Below, in pieces: positions 31,472-32,485 of a DNA stretch of 32,485 nucleotides; positions within the stretch are counted from its first letter, which is position 1, and every line of letters starts with the position of its first letter. The position numbers were made by a program, and so were the translations under genes. The stretch is from Verrucomicrobiota bacterium (GTDB lineage: Bacteria; Verrucomicrobiota; Verrucomicrobiia; Limisphaerales; Pedosphaeraceae): positions 1-32,485 of the forward strand of contig JAJPHR010000107.1 of assembly GCA_021325145.1 (NCBI GenBank). The letters run 5' to 3'. The notes beneath the pieces are model-generated. The model did not search any database. It worked only from the letters and a program-made list of their open reading frames with translations, and was not told the origin of the DNA.

Positions 31472-32128
31472 TCAAATCAAACTGAGCAGGTGGCGCAACT
31501 GCGTCAGCAGGAGCGGCCACCATACAAGCCAGGCGCCACCCTTGAGATAGAAATAAAGCGACAGGAATCCGGCGATGACCGTGCCGGCCATTTGTTCCGC
31601 CATCAGCCAAATCGGCGGTTGCCGGGGCGCGGAATGCAGCTTCAGGAAGAGGACGAAGACCCCAAAAATGACGGTCAGGACAGAAGCGATGTTTTGGCGG
31701 TGGGCCAGCCGCACGAAAAACGCGTAAGGCGCGAAACAGTAGAACAAAGGGTCGAAGGCCAGCGCGAAGAGACTCATGGCGGTCCAGGATTGGAAGTTCG
31801 TGGGGTAACTGTCCGGCGAAGCCAGCCGATATTGTGGGTCGATGCAAAGGCATAGGAAAATGGTGGCGGTCAGGCCATATACCGTGGCCATTCCCCACAG
31901 CCTTGGCTGCCAGCGGATGGGGAACACGGGGTTTCCGCTGTATTGCTCGTGCCAGGCGAAAACGAAGCCCCAGAGAATGAAGGTCGTCCAGAGCAAGGTC
32001 AGGCAGACGAATTGAAGCGACCCTGGCCGGGCCAGCCAAAGCGCCAGACGCGGATAGCAGGCCAGCGCCGTGGCAAGGGCGGCCAGTCCGGCGCGGGCAA
32101 GGACTCTGGGTTGAGCGAACGAACGCAT
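31472..32128 (-). CDS. Small polytopic membrane protein, unknown function
   Basis: A 218-residue protein with six or seven predicted helices. Examples are ALATALACYPRLALWL, FVCLTLLWTTFILWGFVF, GMATVYGLTATIFLCLC, SMSLF-like ALAFDPLFYCFAP and VLTVIFGVFVLFLKLH. No catalytic signature is clear; CPBP-type protease motifs were looked for and are not convincing. The frame is open upstream to 32470, but that part reads through the promoter and start of the divergent pilin gene, so ATG 32128 (MRSFAQPRVLARAG) is chosen. It is upstream of and probably cotranscribed with the larger membrane protein, and shares a 213-base divergent spacer with the pilin gene. Confidence 0.7.
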   Translation of the reverse strand: MRSFAQPRVLARAGLAALATALACYPRLALWLARPGSLQFVCLTLLWTTFILWGFVFAWHEQYSGNPVFPIRWQPRLWGMATVYGLTATIFLCLCIDPQYRLASPDSYPTNFQSWTAMSLFALAFDPLFYCFAPYAFFVRLAHRQNIASVLTVIFGVFVLFLKLHSAPRQPPIWLMAEQMAGTVIAGFLSLYFYLKGGAWLVWWPLLLTQLRHLLSLI

Positions 32129-32267
32129 GTTGGCAGGCCCGTCCTTCGCATTTTGGGCCGCCAGATTCAATGGAAAAAAAGTGGAACTTTCCCGGGGAAG
32201 TGGTGTTAAATGCTGGAAACCCGGTCGTGTGGTACGGACGGGTTGAAACGCGGTCGGCGACAGGCAA

Positions 32268-32296
32268 TTCGTGAACGCAAATAGAAATAATATAAA
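32268..32296 (+). promoter_or_regulatory. Possible sigma-70 promoter of the pilin gene
   Basis: TTCGTG (32268-32273) and TATAAA (32291-32296) are spaced 17 bases apart, 45 bases before the pilin ATG. The -10 box is good and the -35 weak. I looked for a sigma-54 GG-N10-GC pattern in the spacer and did not find one. Confidence 0.4.
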
Positions 32297-32341
32297 CCGC
32301 CTGGCGCCTGGTTCACGCCGCAGCAAGGAAAGAGCAAGTCT

Positions 32342-32485
32342 ATGAAAACACAACGCGCCCGCAATGCGGGCTTTACGCTGGTGGAAATCATGATCGTGGT
32401 GGCAATCATTGGATTGCTGGCAACCATTGCCATCCCGAACTTTGTGCGCGCCCGTTTGAAGGCCCAACAAAGCGCCTGCATCAAC
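32342..32485 (+). CDS. Type IV pilin-like protein, 5' end (partial)
   Basis: The first 48 codons of a pilin: a short basic leader (MKTQRARNAG), prepilin peptidase site G/FTLVE, and a hydrophobic helix IMIVVAIIGLLATIAIPNFV followed by RARLKAQQSACIN. The glutamate at position +5 of the mature protein (FTLVE) is present, as needed for assembly. AAGGAAAGAG lies about 7 bases upstream as ribosome binding site. Such proteins form type IV pili or pseudopili. The gene runs off the window end. The fragment at the window start carries the matching C-terminal half of this family. Confidence 0.92.
   Translation, partial: MKTQRARNAGFTLVEIMIVVAIIGLLATIAIPNFVRARLKAQQSACIN

Noticed and set aside
32129..32470. 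Upstream extension of the 31472 membrane protein to 32470
   Set aside because: It runs antisense through the promoter and prepilin leader of the divergent pilin gene and is not hydrophobic or conserved in style.
1..32485. The window as a complete circular plasmid because both ends are pilin
   Set aside because: It carries chromosomal housekeeping genes (hemL, truA, priA, ubiD) and no replication or partition genes; paralogous pilins at a contig break are more likely.

Overview
The window looks like a chromosomal segment of an environmental Verrucomicrobiota bacterium, probably Pedosphaera/Limisphaerales-like. This is inference from gene style: a prepilin starting MKTQRARNAGFTLVEIMIV, GC-rich DNA, and intergenic spacers full of short hairpin-forming repeats, including the CTTGGAGCTTGG type that I associate with these genomes. 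No phage, plasmid, transposase, CRISPR array, rRNA or tRNA gene could be recognised.

Layout. Bases 1-201 are the 3' end of a type IV-pilin-like gene closed by a strong terminator, followed by a PtsN/EIIA-type gene. A minus-strand housekeeping block follows (hemL, ruvX, truA, trmL in transcription order; 800-4041). Then come a repeat-rich spacer, a small basic protein with a duplicated motif and its own terminator, and a structured non-coding stretch. A CusF-SCO1 fusion lipoprotein converges on priA (5096-8392). From 8400 to 11300 the DNA is looser: repeats, a possible gene remnant, a zinc-ribbon metallopeptidase, a lipoprotein gene cut by an in-frame amber codon, and a ribbon-helix-helix protein. 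From 11321 to 18437 the minus strand carries a dipeptide epimerase, a family 2 glycosyltransferase, a sigma-54 response regulator, a PRC-barrel/DUF2382 stress protein and a UbiD-family decarboxylase.

The last third is envelope-oriented. It has two tandem paralogous large membrane proteins, a PAP2 phosphatase, a DUF58-TgpA transglutaminase pair with overlapping ends, a Tat-exported algal-type vanadium haloperoxidase, a SAM methyltransferase, two more membrane proteins, and finally the 5' end of another type IV pilin running off the end.

The most unusual observations are these: (i) an intergenic-type repeat sits in frame inside priA, just before the Walker A motif; (ii) several families of paired inverted repeats fill the spacers, one of them present twice as a multi-hairpin module; (iii) a lipoprotein frame continues for 59 codons past a TAG; (iv) a non-coding region has two perfect 9-bp hairpins whose loops can pair; (v) both window edges lie inside pilin genes of one family. 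I found no clear defence or biosynthetic system. The candidates for something undescribed are the repeat/protein interplay and the structured RNA candidate.
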